A stretch of DNA of 64,000 nt from Hoeflea marina (lineage in GTDB: Bacteria; Pseudomonadota; Alphaproteobacteria; Rhizobiales; Rhizobiaceae): the NCBI RefSeq assembly GCF_003182275.1, contig NZ_QGTR01000001.1, forward strand, positions 62,001 to 126,000, written 5' to 3'. How positions within the stretch are numbered: position 1 is the stretch's first letter; every line of letters begins with the position of its first letter. A program made the position numbers and the translations under genes. This document shows, piece by piece, positions 1-8,570 of the stretch. The notes beneath the pieces were generated by a model. That model did not search any database and was not told the origin of the DNA. It saw only the letters and a list, made by a program, of their open reading frames with translations.

Positions 1-1125
1 GATCATCGGGAAGCCAACCGGCTCGGCCGGCGCGGCGGAGATGGTCAGGCTCTGCGGGTTGTCGAGATAGGTGCTGGCGGCGGCCGAGATCTGCTGCTGC
101 AGCGCCGGCATGTTGAGCTGGCCCAGCATCAGGGGCAGCATGCCCTTGAGCGCCTGGCCCATCTGCTCGCCGGAGACGCCCTGCTGCGCGCCTGCGAAAC
201 TCAGTGCGCGGGACGTGAGCGACGCGTCATCGAAGCGGATCGATGCATCCACGAAGGAGAGACGGCTCATCATGCCGAGCATCGCGATTCCGGCCGCCTG
301 GTCGGCCGCCTTCTTGTCGGGATTGGCTGCGGCGGCGGCCTGGGCTTCCTGCAGCGCCTTGGCGAATTCCAGCGTGTATCCGGTGATCTTGAAGCTCATA
401 TCCAGCTTGCCGACATCGTCGAGGGTCAGGGCGTATTCGCGCATGTCGAGCAGACCGCTGTCGGCCTCCCAGCCCATGTCGAGCGCCAGGGTGCCGCTGA
501 GCTTCTGGTAGCCGAGCTTGTCGAGCGCGTCCCTGGTCTTCGGCTCCTTGACCTGCGACAGATCGATGAGAATGCCGTTGGCGGTCATCTCGAAATCCAT
601 GCCCGCGTCGCCGTCCCTGGTGACGGTGCCCTCGGCGCCGGCGAGCGAGAAGACCTTCTCGCCCTTGACGGTGACCGTCATCGGGCCCATCGAGAAGCCG
701 TCATAGAAGGCCATGGAGGTGAGCGAATCGAGCGTCGGCTTGGCCGGAATCGTCAGGCCCGACATTTCCAGTCCGGTCATGCTGACCGTCGTGTCCTCGA
801 CGGTCGCGTTGACGTCGTCGATCGACACGGTCTCGGCGGTGTAGCCGCCGTCGGCGGTTTCCGCCACGCCGTCGAACACCAGATCGCCGGCGCCGAACTC
901 CCCGGTGCCCGGCAGGCTGAGCCTGGCATTGACCAGGGTGACGGTGTCGCCCTCGAGTTCGGCCGCTGCGTAGGTGAGCTTCTGGTTGGACACGGCCAGG
1001 ACTTCGGTGACCTTGGCGGCGAAGCTGTCGGCGTCGAGGGCAAGCGCGGGGGAGGCAAATGCCGCCACGGCCGCGGTGAGCATGGTGGCGGACAGCAGTC
1101 GGCGACAGGCGTGGTGAATCGTCAT
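1..1125 (-). CDS. Exported protein of unknown function, 3' end outside window
   Basis: The reading frame is open from an ATG at 1125 to the left edge (375 codons, no stop), so the C-terminus is missing. Residues 1-30 look like a Sec signal peptide: a basic start, a hydrophobic stretch, then an ALA cleavage-type site before LDADSF. The mature part is rich in Asp, Thr and Leu, with repeated short beta-like phrases and no transmembrane segment, which suggests a periplasmic or surface protein. I recognise no catalytic motif. The opposite strand shows open frames here, but they lack sensible protein composition. The gene reads away from the sigma-factor gene, and the two share no operon. Function unknown; the protein-coding call is solid, the role is not. 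Confidence 0.72.
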   Translation of the reverse strand, partial: MTIHHACRRLLSATMLTAAVAAFASPALALDADSFAAKVTEVLAVSNQKLTYAAAELEGDTVTLVNARLSLPGTGEFGAGDLVFDGVAETADGGYTAETVSIDDVNATVEDTTVSMTGLEMSGLTIPAKPTLDSLTSMAFYDGFSMGPMTVTVKGEKVFSLAGAEGTVTRDGDAGMDFEMTANGILIDLSQVKEPKTRDALDKLGYQKLSGTLALDMGWEADSGLLDMREYALTLDDVGKLDMSFKITGYTLEFAKALQEAQAAAAANPDKKAADQAAGIAMLGMMSRLSFVDASIRFDDASLTSRALSFAGAQQGVSGEQMGQALKGMLPLMLGQLNMPALQQQISAAASTYLDNPQSLTISAAPAEPVGFPMI

Positions 1126-1259
1126 GGAAATATCCTCTACTGGCGATGCGGCCTCGGCCGTCACGCGGATCTGAATTGCCCCAAGCGCAGATTGGTAACG
1201 CCTGTCCTGCCCAGCGTCCACAGCTTTATGGTGCATGTGTGACCGCGGCCGCCTCCGCG

Positions 1260-2525
1260 TCAGTCGTCCTCGGCGATGGCTTCGAGGCGTCCCGAGAGAA
1301 AATCCCGCTCGCTGCCATTGCCGCTGAGGCTGATGGCACGACGGTAGGCGGCACGGGCGCTGTCGAAGCGCCGCATCCGCCGCAGCAAGTCGGCGCGCGC
1401 CGCATGAAAAGGCTGGTATTGGCCCAGATCGGCTTCAAGCCGGTCCAGGATACTCAGCGCGGCCTCCGGCCCCTCTGCAAAGGAAACGGCGACAGCCCGA
1501 TTGAGCAGATGGACGGGATTTCCGGTCATGGCGTGCAACCCGTCATAGAGCAGCGCAATATCCCGCCACCCGGTGGCGGCATGGTCCGGGGCCTCCGCAT
1601 GGACGGCGCCAATGGCGGCCTGCAGCTGGAAGGGGCCCGGCGAATGGCGCGACAGGGCGCGGTCCAGCTCGGCCAGGCCGCGGGCGATCATCGCCCGGTC
1701 CCAGAGCGTCCGGTCTTGCCTGTCCAGTGGCACCATGGCGCCATAGGGGTCGCTTCGTGCCGACGCCCGCGCGTGGATGAGCAGCATCAGCGCCAGGAGC
1801 CCCTCGATCTCGGCCTCGGCCGGCCTGAGCACCTTCATCAGCGAGCCCAGACGCAGAGCCTCCTCGCAGAGGTCGGTGCGAAGGTGCGTCGGCCCGGCGG
1901 TTGCCGAGTAGCCCTCATTGAACACGAGATAGATAACCGTCAGCACCGCGTTGAGCCGCTCACTCCACAGGTCGGGTCCGGGAATCTCGAATGGGATGCC
2001 CGCCCTGGTGATCTTGTGGCGCGCGCGCACCAGCCGTTGCGCCATCGCATCCTCGCTGTCGAGAAAGGCGCGGGCGATCTCGCGTGTCGTCAGCCCGCAC
2101 AAGGTGCGAAGCGTCAGCGCCACGCTGGTCTTGGCATCGAGCGCCGGGTGGCAGCAGGTGAAGATCAGTCGCAGCCGTTCGTCGGGGATGGCGGCGGGCT
2201 CGTCGCATTCCACGCTCTCGCGGTCGAGGTCCAGCAGCACTGCGTACTCCGCCGCCTTGCGCTCGAAATTGCGCGCCCTGCGCAGCCGGTCGATGGCCTT
2301 GCGGCGCGCGGTCTGCAGCACCCAGCCGGCGGGCGAGGCGGGCAGGCCGCTGCGCTGCCAGTGCACCAGCGCCGATTCCAGCGCCTCCTGCAAGCAATCC
2401 TCGGCCATCTGGAAGTCGCGGATGTGGTTGAGCAGGCTGCCAAGCAGCCGCCCCGTGTCGGCGCGCGCCAGCGCCTCGATGGCCTGGCGCGCGCCGGTCA
2501 CTGCTGGCGGGCTTGCCCGGCACAT
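1260..2525 (-). CDS. ECF42-like RNA polymerase sigma factor with C-terminal extension
   Basis: A 421-residue sigma-70 family factor, about twice the length of a minimal ECF sigma. Region 2 lies in roughly residues 20-95 (AEDCLQEAL, then WVLQTARRKAIDRLRR). Region 4 lies near residues 130-185 (LRTLCGLTTREIARAFL). The long C-terminal part carries the IYLVFNEGYSA and LDRQDRTLWD phrases typical of the group that pairs with YCII/DGPF proteins. Such factors lack a classical anti-sigma; the C-terminal extension is thought to control activity (family knowledge). Its ATG at 2525 touches the stop codon of the upstream YCII gene, so translation is probably coupled. The inducing signal and target promoters cannot be read from the sequence. 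Confidence 0.88.
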   Translation of the reverse strand: MCRASPPAVTGARQAIEALARADTGRLLGSLLNHIRDFQMAEDCLQEALESALVHWQRSGLPASPAGWVLQTARRKAIDRLRRARNFERKAAEYAVLLDLDRESVECDEPAAIPDERLRLIFTCCHPALDAKTSVALTLRTLCGLTTREIARAFLDSEDAMAQRLVRARHKITRAGIPFEIPGPDLWSERLNAVLTVIYLVFNEGYSATAGPTHLRTDLCEEALRLGSLMKVLRPAEAEIEGLLALMLLIHARASARSDPYGAMVPLDRQDRTLWDRAMIARGLAELDRALSRHSPGPFQLQAAIGAVHAEAPDHAATGWRDIALLYDGLHAMTGNPVHLLNRAVAVSFAEGPEAALSILDRLEADLGQYQPFHAARADLLRRMRRFDSARAAYRRAISLSGNGSERDFLSGRLEAIAEDD

Positions 2526-2870
2526 TCAGGCGAAGACGACCACGGGCCGGACCTCGACGGTGCCGTGAGCCGCGCCCGGGATCATCGCCGCGTATTTGAT
2601 CGCGTCATCGAGATTAGCGCAATCGAACATGTAGAATCCGCCGAGTTGTTCCTTGGTCTCGGCAAACGGACCATCGATTGTCTCCGTCTCGCCATTTCGA
2701 ACCCGGACCGATGTCGCCGTTGACGTCGGCTGCAAGGCCTCGCCCGCAAGCATGACGCCGTCGCGCTGGAAGACGGCGTTGGCTGCCTGATAGGCGGCAA
2801 GCATTTTTCTGGAGGGGTCGGGCGGCGGGGCAATGGAGGGATCGGTGTAGATCAGGGCGAGATACTTCAT
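2526..2870 (-). CDS. YCII-related (DGPF-type) protein
   Basis: A small 114-residue cytosolic protein starting MKYLALIYTD and containing the phrases DGPFAETKEQLGGFY and AAMIPGAAHGTVEVRPV, which mark the YCII/DGPF family. The DGPF signature is visible near residues 66-69. The family's biochemical role is unsettled. Its members sit beside ECF42 sigma factors, as here, and are presumed to belong to the same regulon or signalling unit. It is the first gene of a two-gene leftward operon: its TGA at 2528-2526 is followed without a gap by the sigma-factor ATG. A GC-rich purine stretch precedes the ATG at 2870. No transmembrane segment or signal peptide is present. Confidence 0.88.
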   Translation of the reverse strand: MKYLALIYTDPSIAPPPDPSRKMLAAYQAANAVFQRDGVMLAGEALQPTSTATSVRVRNGETETIDGPFAETKEQLGGFYMFDCANLDDAIKYAAMIPGAAHGTVEVRPVVVFA

Positions 2871-2978
2871 CTTGCTGCTCCTTCTTCTGGTGGCGGGGTC
2901 ATGGTCATGCTTCGCTCCCGCGGGTTGCAGTAGGGAGACGATCGGGTCTGGCCCGGATCGACATGCTCAAGCAACAAA

Positions 2979-3368
2979 TCAGCCCAGCCAATGGTTGACG
3001 ACAATGTTGGTCATGCTGATCAGCATCGAGATCCAGGTCAGCAGCCCGGCAATGATCCTCAACGGGCTCGCCGGCCGGTCGTGATGCAGCCCGAACGGGT
3101 GCAGGATGCGGCCCGCGAGCAGACAAAGGCCGGCGGCGTGACTCCAGACAGGCGCCGTGCCGCCTGCTTCCGAAAACGCCATCAGCAGCAGCGCCATCGG
3201 CGCGGTCTCGATCAGATTGCCGTGGCGGCGGATCCGCTCGGCCAGCTCCATATGGCCGCCGTCAAGGATCGATGTGCCGGTTTCGGACCGCTTCATGCTG
3301 ACATGGGCCCATAGGCCGATCATCAGCAGCGCCAGCGGCACGGCGTAAAGTCCGGTCAAGTCGAGCAT
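2979..3368 (-). CDS. MAPEG family integral membrane protein
   Basis: A 129-residue protein with about four hydrophobic helices (residues 6-24, 55-75, 78-95 and 103-122). The family-type motif RRHGNLIETAPMALLLM follows the first loop, and a GRILHPFGL segment comes later. This matches bacterial MAPEG proteins (membrane-associated proteins in eicosanoid and glutathione metabolism). Bacterial members are often annotated as inner-membrane proteins without a proven reaction. It is transcribed leftward, separated from the YCII gene by about 110 bases and divergent from parC. The start ATG at 3368 opens directly into the first membrane helix, as expected. Function beyond the family name is inference. 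Confidence 0.85.
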   Translation of the reverse strand: MLDLTGLYAVPLALLMIGLWAHVSMKRSETGTSILDGGHMELAERIRRHGNLIETAPMALLLMAFSEAGGTAPVWSHAAGLCLLAGRILHPFGLHHDRPASPLRIIAGLLTWISMLISMTNIVVNHWLG

Positions 3369-3525
3369 CGCATTTCCCCCTTGCCATGGTCGGAATGTCC
3401 CGCGCCCGTGAAAGGCGCCGGTGTTGCAAGAATCTTCCGTGGCGAATGCCTGTCAATAGGCCTTGCGCTGTGGGCATTCGCGCATTGCCCTTGCCCCGAA
3501 TCACCGGCTCCGTTAACCCAGCGCC

Positions 3526-5772
3526 ATGGGACAAAGCCTTTTGCCGCCTGGCGGCGGTGACGACATCCAGTCGATCGATCTGAAGAAGGCGCTTGAAGAG
3601 CGCTATCTGGCCTATGCATTGACCACGATCATGCACAGGGCGCTGCCCGATGTGCGCGACGGGCTCAAGCCGGTGCACCGGCGCATCGTCTACGCCATGA
3701 GCGAAATGGGCCTGCGCGCCAACGGTTCGTTCAAGAAATGCGCCAAGATCGTCGGCGAGGTGATGGGCAACTTCCATCCCCATGGCGACCAGTCGATCTA
3801 TGACGCGCTGGTGCGGTTGGCGCAGGATTTCGCCGTGCGCTACCCGCTGGTCAACGGCCAGGGCAATTTCGGCAATATCGACGGCGATAACGCCGCCGCC
3901 ATGCGCTACACCGAATCCAAGATGACGGCGGTGGCCGAGCTGCTGCTCGTCGGCATCGACGAAGGCGCTATCGATTTCCGCACAACCTATGACGAGGAAG
4001 GCCAGGAGCCGACGGTGCTGCCCGGCGCGTTCCCGAACCTGCTCGCCAACGGGTCCACCGGCATCGCCGTCGGCATGGCGACCTCGATCCCGCCGCACAA
4101 TGCCGCCGAGCTTTGCGACGCGGCGCTGCTCTTGATCCGCAAGCCCGACGCCACCATCGAGGAACTAGTCGAGCATGTGGAAGGTCCGGATTTCCCCACC
4201 GGCGGCGTCATCATCGACGACAAGGCCTCCATCATCGAGGCCTACCGGACCGGCCGCGGCGGCTTCCGCGTCCGCGCTCAGTGGCACCAGGAAGACACCG
4301 GTCGCGGCGGCTACCAGATCATCGTCACCGAGATGCCCTATCAGGTGCAGAAGTCGCGGCTGATCGAGAAGATCGCCGAACTGCTGATCGCCCGCCGGCT
4401 GCCGCTTCTCGACGATGTCCGCGACGAATCCGCCGAGGACGTCCGCCTGGTGCTGATGCCGAAGAGCCGCGCCGTCGATCCGGCGCTGCTGATGGAATCG
4501 CTGTTCAAGCTCACCGAGCTCGAAAACCGCATTCCGCTCAATCTCAACGTGCTGTCGATGGGCAAGGTGCCCATGGTCATGTCCTTGAAGCAGGTGCTGA
4601 CCGAATGGCTGGCGCATCGCCGCGAGGTGCTGCAGCGGCGCTCGGCCCACCGGCTCGCCGCCATCGAGCGCCGTCTGGAGCTGCTCTCGGGCTTCCTGAT
4701 CGCCTATCTCAATCTCGACGAGGTGATCCGCATCATCCGCGAGGAGGACGAGCCCAAGCAGGAGCTGATGCGGACCTTCGAGCTCACCGATGTCCAGGCC
4801 GAAGCCATCCTCAACATGCGGCTGAGATCCTTGCGCAAGCTCGAGGAAATGGAGATCCGCAAGGAATTCGAGGGCCTGTCTGCCGAAAAGGCGGAGATCG
4901 AGGCGCTGCTGGCGTCGGAAGCCAAGCAGTGGGCCACCGTGGCCTGGGAAATCGGCAATGTCCGCAAGACCTTCTCCAAGGAAACCCCGCTCGGCAAGCG
5001 CCGCTCGGTGTTTGCCTCCGCCCCCGTGGCCGATCTCGAAGCCATCCACAATGCGATGATCGAGAAGGAGCCGGTCGCGGTCGTGATCTCCGAGAAGGGC
5101 TGGATCCGGGCCCTCAAGGGCCATATGAGCGACTTCTCCGGCCTGACCTTCAAGGACGGCGATTCGCTCAAGATCGCCTTCAACGCCTCCACCACAGACA
5201 AGATCGTCATCGTGACCACCGGCGGCAAGGCCTACACGCTCGGCGCCGACAAGCTGCCCGGCGGGCGCGGCCATGGCGAGCCGCTGCGCATCATCGTCGA
5301 CATGGACAACGACCAGGCGGTGCTCACTGCCTTCGTGCACGACCCGGCGCGCAAGCTGCTGCTGGTCTCCACCGCCGGCAACGGCTTCATTGCGGCCGAA
5401 CCCGAACTGGTCGCCAACACCCGCAAGGGCAAGCAGATCATGAATGTCGGCCTTCCCGACGAGATGCGGCTCTGCGTGCCGGTCAGCGGCGACCATGTCG
5501 CCATCATCGGCCAGAACCGCAAGATGCTGATCTTCCCGCTCGCCCAGCTGCCGGAAATGAGCCGCGGCAAGGGTGTGCGCATGCAGCGCTACAAGGATGG
5601 CGGCGTTGCCGACGTGCGCTGCTTTGCCATGGCCGACGGGCTGAAATGGGAAGACAGCGCCGGCCGCAGCCATGCCCGCAGCCAGGCCGAACTCGTCGAG
5701 TGGATCGCCGATCGCGCCCAGGCCGGCCGCGTCGTGCCCAAGGGCTTTCCGCGCTCGGGCAAGTTCTCCTGA
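3526..5772 (+). CDS. parC: DNA topoisomerase IV subunit A
   Basis: A 748-residue GyrA/ParC-type type II topoisomerase subunit that decatenates daughter chromosomes together with ParE. The breakage-reunion domain is clear: [11 protein letters not shown] near residues 48-58, [12 protein letters not shown] near 84-95 and AMRYTES with the catalytic tyrosine at about Tyr128. The DELTD-like tower and coiled-coil region follows, then a shortened C-terminal beta-pinwheel region from about residue 500. The length and lack of a full GyrA-box pinwheel favour ParC over GyrA. At the quinolone-determining loop, Gln89 lies where E. coli ParC has Ser80 and Asp93 where it has Glu84. ATG at 3526 is the first start giving a normal N-terminus. 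The gene stands alone, followed by a GC hairpin. Confidence 0.95.
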   Translation: MGQSLLPPGGGDDIQSIDLKKALEERYLAYALTTIMHRALPDVRDGLKPVHRRIVYAMSEMGLRANGSFKKCAKIVGEVMGNFHPHGDQSIYDALVRLAQDFAVRYPLVNGQGNFGNIDGDNAAAMRYTESKMTAVAELLLVGIDEGAIDFRTTYDEEGQEPTVLPGAFPNLLANGSTGIAVGMATSIPPHNAAELCDAALLLIRKPDATIEELVEHVEGPDFPTGGVIIDDKASIIEAYRTGRGGFRVRAQWHQEDTGRGGYQIIVTEMPYQVQKSRLIEKIAELLIARRLPLLDDVRDESAEDVRLVLMPKSRAVDPALLMESLFKLTELENRIPLNLNVLSMGKVPMVMSLKQVLTEWLAHRREVLQRRSAHRLAAIERRLELLSGFLIAYLNLDEVIRIIREEDEPKQELMRTFELTDVQAEAILNMRLRSLRKLEEMEIRKEFEGLSAEKAEIEALLASEAKQWATVAWEIGNVRKTFSKETPLGKRRSVFASAPVADLEAIHNAMIEKEPVAVVISEKGWIRALKGHMSDFSGLTFKDGDSLKIAFNASTTDKIVIVTTGGKAYTLGADKLPGGRGHGEPLRIIVDMDNDQAVLTAFVHDPARKLLLVSTAGNGFIAAEPELVANTRKGKQIMNVGLPDEMRLCVPVSGDHVAIIGQNRKMLIFPLAQLPEMSRGKGVRMQRYKDGGVADVRCFAMADGLKWEDSAGRSHARSQAELVEWIADRAQAGRVVPKGFPRSGKFS

Positions 5773-5798
5773 TCCGTGCCGATCTGATCGGCTGGAAC

Positions 5799-5816
5799 GG
5801 GCGGCATCGGCCGCCC
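5799..5816 (+). terminator. GC hairpin after parC, weak terminator candidate
   Basis: A perfect 7-bp stem (GGGCGGC paired with GCCGCCC) with a 4-base loop lies 27 bases past the parC stop. No T-run follows, so it is at best a weak intrinsic terminator, or part of the adjoining repeat element. Confidence 0.3.
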
Positions 5817-5817
5817 A

Positions 5818-5866
5818 ATGCATGTCTCCCGAAATCGGGCAACGGTTTCCGGATCACGACATGCAT
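5818..5866. repeat. Short interspersed palindromic element (ATGCATGTC ends)
   Basis: The ends ATGCATGTC (5818-5826) and GACATGCAT (5858-5866) are perfect inverted repeats around about 31 bases that contain imperfect pairing. Elements with these ends and a C/G-rich core are scattered between genes in rhizobia. An ATG at 5818 within it opens in frame with the next gene but is almost certainly not a translation start. Confidence 0.6.
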
Positions 5867-5997
5867 GCCTGCAAGGAACTGACGCACATCGGGTCAATCC
5901 GAATTGGCGATGTGCGTCGGGCGCTGAACCGGGTTGCGCGCCGGCCGCATCGCGCATAGGTGTGAAATCTCATATACCCGTGCTCGGAGATTGTCGC

Positions 5998-6870
5998 GTG
6001 GAGCAGACCGGCCTGTTTTTGACCCATGTCTGGTCCGACAGAATTGCACGGCATTTCGACCGGCTTGTTCGCGAGACCGAAGGCGTGGTGCGCTGGCATC
6101 TGGTCCGCGACCATGGTGATGGCGACATGCGCTGCGAGACCCTTGTCGGCGAACCCGCCGCGTCCGTGCTGTCTGTCCGTCATGAGCGCATGCGCGAGGC
6201 CGGGACCATCCATGGCGGCCTCCTGGATTCGCTGATCTGGCCCTTTCTGCTGGCCACCGACAGCGATTTCGTCTGGCTCATCGAATACGACGTGGACTTC
6301 TCGGGTGACTGGGCGACGTTCTTCCGGCAGTTCCAGACCTCAGGCGCTGATCTCCTGACCACGACGCTCGATCCGCGCAGCGACTGCGAGGACTGGTTCT
6401 GGTGGTCGACGGCACTGGTGCCCGCCGAGGTGCCTCCCGAGCAGCTGTATCGCGGATTCCACCCGTTGATGCGCGTGTCGCGGCGGTTCGCGCACGAATA
6501 CAGGCGCAGCATGGAGGATCCCGCCTGGTCGGGGCATTACGAGTTCACGCTTCCGACCGCGGCACTCGCCGCGGGACTCTCGGTCGAAGACATCGGTGGA
6601 AGCGGACCGCTCTGCCCCGAGCACCGGCGCGGGAGGAACTACCGCAGCATGCCGAGGGACGGTTCGCTGCCGTCGGGCACCTTCGTCTGGCGTCCGATCC
6701 GCAAGCGCTACTTCATCGAGCGGCCGCGGGATTTCGAGGTTGCCGATCTGCTCTATCATCCGGTCAAGCCCAACGTTGCCAACTGGGAAGCGCCGCCCGC
6801 GCCGCGCAAGACACTGATGGGCAGGCTTCGGAAGTGGTGGAGACGATCGAAACGGTGGAGGCGCTTGTAA
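5998..6870 (+). CDS. Putative glycosyltransferase-like protein with EYDVD motif
   Basis: A 290-residue soluble protein reading MEQTGLFLTHVWSD when started at GTG 5998, which follows a purine stretch (CGGAGA) at normal distance. Earlier in-frame starts fall in a palindromic repeat and give unlikely protein. A DXD-like acidic motif preceded by a hydrophobic strand (FVWLIEYDVDF, about residues 91-101) suggests nucleotide-sugar and metal binding. Trp/Asp-rich stretches and a basic C-terminal tail follow. It overlaps the next gene, a family 2 glycosyltransferase, by one base (TAATG), so both are probably made from one message and act on the same cell-surface glycan. The exact family is uncertain; the enzymatic call rests mainly on the DXD-like motif and the neighbour. 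Confidence 0.6.
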   Translation: MEQTGLFLTHVWSDRIARHFDRLVRETEGVVRWHLVRDHGDGDMRCETLVGEPAASVLSVRHERMREAGTIHGGLLDSLIWPFLLATDSDFVWLIEYDVDFSGDWATFFRQFQTSGADLLTTTLDPRSDCEDWFWWSTALVPAEVPPEQLYRGFHPLMRVSRRFAHEYRRSMEDPAWSGHYEFTLPTAALAAGLSVEDIGGSGPLCPEHRRGRNYRSMPRDGSLPSGTFVWRPIRKRYFIERPRDFEVADLLYHPVKPNVANWEAPPAPRKTLMGRLRKWWRRSKRWRRL

Positions 6871-7766
6871 TGGCGCCGGCTTCACCACGGCCTTTGGTGT
6901 CGGTGGCGCTGGCGACCTTCAACGGCGAGAGGCATCTCGCCAAGCAGCTCGACAGCCTCGCCGCCCAGACGCGATTGCCGGACGAACTGGTGGTCGGCGA
7001 CGACGCCTCGAGCGATTCAACCCTCGCCGTGCTGCATGACTTCGCCCGTCGGGCGCCTTTCCCGGTCGAGATCACCAGCAACCCCGTAACGCTGGGCTAT
7101 TCCAGAAACTTCATTGCCACCGCCGGGCGTTGCCGCGGAGAGCTGCTGTTCTTCTGCGATCAGGACGACATCTGGCTTCCGGGCAAGATCGCGAGAATGG
7201 CTGAAATCGCCGCCGCGAGTCCGGAGGGGGTGATTACCCACGACATGTCGGTCTTTTCCAGCGATGAGTCCGGACCCTCGTTCCCGTCTTTCTTTGACCA
7301 TCTTCGCGGCACCGGCTTTTCGCGCGCGGTTTGCCTGAATGGCTGCGCCATGGCGGTCAAGGCCGACTTCATTCGGCGATGGGGATGGCCGGAAGACGAC
7401 AGCGGCGTGAGCCACGATGTCTGGATCGCGCTGTTCGCATCCGCCTTCCGGCAGCGCCGCTATTGCGACGAGATCCTGCTCAGCCACCGGCTTCACGGCG
7501 CCAATGCGTCGGGCTGGATTCCCGCGGAGTCCGACCGCATCGGATCGCGGGACTGGACGCCGCAGCGCCGGGCGCTGCAGAGCGACACCGATCTCATGAT
7601 CGAGCTGCTCCTCAAGCCCTGGAACCTCAGCTGGACCGATGAAATCCTGCGCGCGGTGGAGGAGCGTCGGTCCGGGCTCGACCCGACCCTGCTGGCCGCC
7701 TTGATCGGGAGTCTCGGCGCCAACCGGCGCAGCCATCTGCGCCGGCGTCGCTGGTGGCGCTTCTGA
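6870..7766 (+). CDS. Glycosyltransferase family 2
   Basis: A 298-residue GT-A fold glycosyltransferase. The N-terminal strand and loop VSVALATFNGERHLAKQL (about residues 10-27), the GDDASSDSTL donor-binding phrase (43-52) and the CDQDDIWLPGK motif holding the metal-binding aspartates (96-106) are all typical of GT2 enzymes that move sugars from nucleotide donors to polysaccharide acceptors. The ATG at 6870 overlaps the stop of the previous gene by one base. Longer in-frame starts exist inside that gene but would only add out-of-frame shadow sequence. No transmembrane segment is seen, so it probably works at the inner face of the membrane. Acceptor and sugar cannot be told from the sequence. 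Confidence 0.88.
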   Translation: MAPASPRPLVSVALATFNGERHLAKQLDSLAAQTRLPDELVVGDDASSDSTLAVLHDFARRAPFPVEITSNPVTLGYSRNFIATAGRCRGELLFFCDQDDIWLPGKIARMAEIAAASPEGVITHDMSVFSSDESGPSFPSFFDHLRGTGFSRAVCLNGCAMAVKADFIRRWGWPEDDSGVSHDVWIALFASAFRQRRYCDEILLSHRLHGANASGWIPAESDRIGSRDWTPQRRALQSDTDLMIELLLKPWNLSWTDEILRAVEERRSGLDPTLLAALIGSLGANRRSHLRRRRWWRF

Positions 7767-7793
7767 GCCCGGCGACGGGTGCTCGGCCGCGGC

Positions 7794-8570
7794 TCAGTCT
7801 GTCCCTAGATCTTCCAGATAGCTGTTCTCGCGCCGGGACCGCGCATAGGCGGGCGGGTTGATTTCGGCGACGAGCTGCATCTCTGTGAGCCCCGCCTGCG
7901 CCAGCGCGCCGCCGTCGGGGGCGGCGATGATCGACTGGCCGGCATAGACGAAGCGGTCGTCATGGCCGCAATTGTTGATATAGGCGATGAAGACCTGGTT
8001 CTCGAAGGCCCGCACCGGGATCATCTTCTCGGCGATGAAGCTGCCTGAGGCGCCCATCGGCGTTGCCGTCGGCACCAGGATCATCTCGGCGCCGGCGAGC
8101 GCCAGCCGGCGCACGTTTTCGGGGAATTCGACGTCGTAGCAGATCAGCATTCCGAGCGTCATGCCGGCATGCACGAACAGGCAGGTGGAGGGTCGTTCCG
8201 GGGAAAACAGGTCGCGCTCGTAGTCGCCGTAGAGATGCGATTTGCGGTAGACCGAGGGCGTGCCCTTGCCGTCGGTGTAGACGGCGGCATTGTAGACGGC
8301 GCCGTCGGCCTTCTCGGCAAAGCCCGCGACGATGGCGACGCCGGTCCGGCGGGCGATATCGGTCAGCCGCGCCACCAGCGGTCCGTCGACGGCCTCGGCG
8401 AGATCGAGAATGTCCTTGCCGCCGCCATAGCTGGTGACGCCCAGTTCGGGCGTGATCAGCAGCGTCGCGCGGGATTGCGCCGCCTCGCGCGCGGCCTGCT
8501 CGATGCGCTCGAGATTGGCCTCGGTGTCGGCGCCGGCCGTCTGCATCTGCAATGCGGCAATGCGGATCAT
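7794..8570 (-). CDS. Carbon-nitrogen hydrolase (nitrilase superfamily)
   Basis: A 258-residue cytosolic amidase of the nitrilase superfamily with the full Glu-Lys-Cys triad: Glu42 in TPELGVTSYGG, Lys110 in VYRKSHLYGDYE and Cys144 in LGMLICYDVEFPENVR. Members hydrolyse amides, N-carbamoyl compounds or nitriles; N-carbamoylputrescine amidase is one branch. It is the last gene of the leftward transport cluster, and its ATG overlaps the stop of the PotC-like permease gene by 4 bases (ATGA). That position makes an amide or carbamoyl product of the imported guanidino/polyamine substrate a reasonable target, but this is inference. Several upstream GTG/ATG codons in frame belong to the permease gene and are ignored. 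Confidence 0.88.
   Translation of the reverse strand: MIRIAALQMQTAGADTEANLERIEQAAREAAQSRATLLITPELGVTSYGGGKDILDLAEAVDGPLVARLTDIARRTGVAIVAGFAEKADGAVYNAAVYTDGKGTPSVYRKSHLYGDYERDLFSPERPSTCLFVHAGMTLGMLICYDVEFPENVRRLALAGAEMILVPTATPMGASGSFIAEKMIPVRAFENQVFIAYINNCGHDDRFVYAGQSIIAAPDGGALAQAGLTEMQLVAEINPPAYARSRRENSYLEDLGTD

Noticed and set aside
4165-5823. A 552-codon open frame on the minus strand over parC
   Set aside because: It mirrors the high-GC codon pattern of parC in an antisense frame, its translation is His/Asp/Gly-rich without domains, and parC is certain.
7763-7797. CTGAGCC/GGCTCAG pairing between the convergent glycosyltransferase and hydrolase genes as a terminator
   Set aside because: Only 7 bp with a 21-base loop, overlapping both gene ends and without a T-run; too weak to list.
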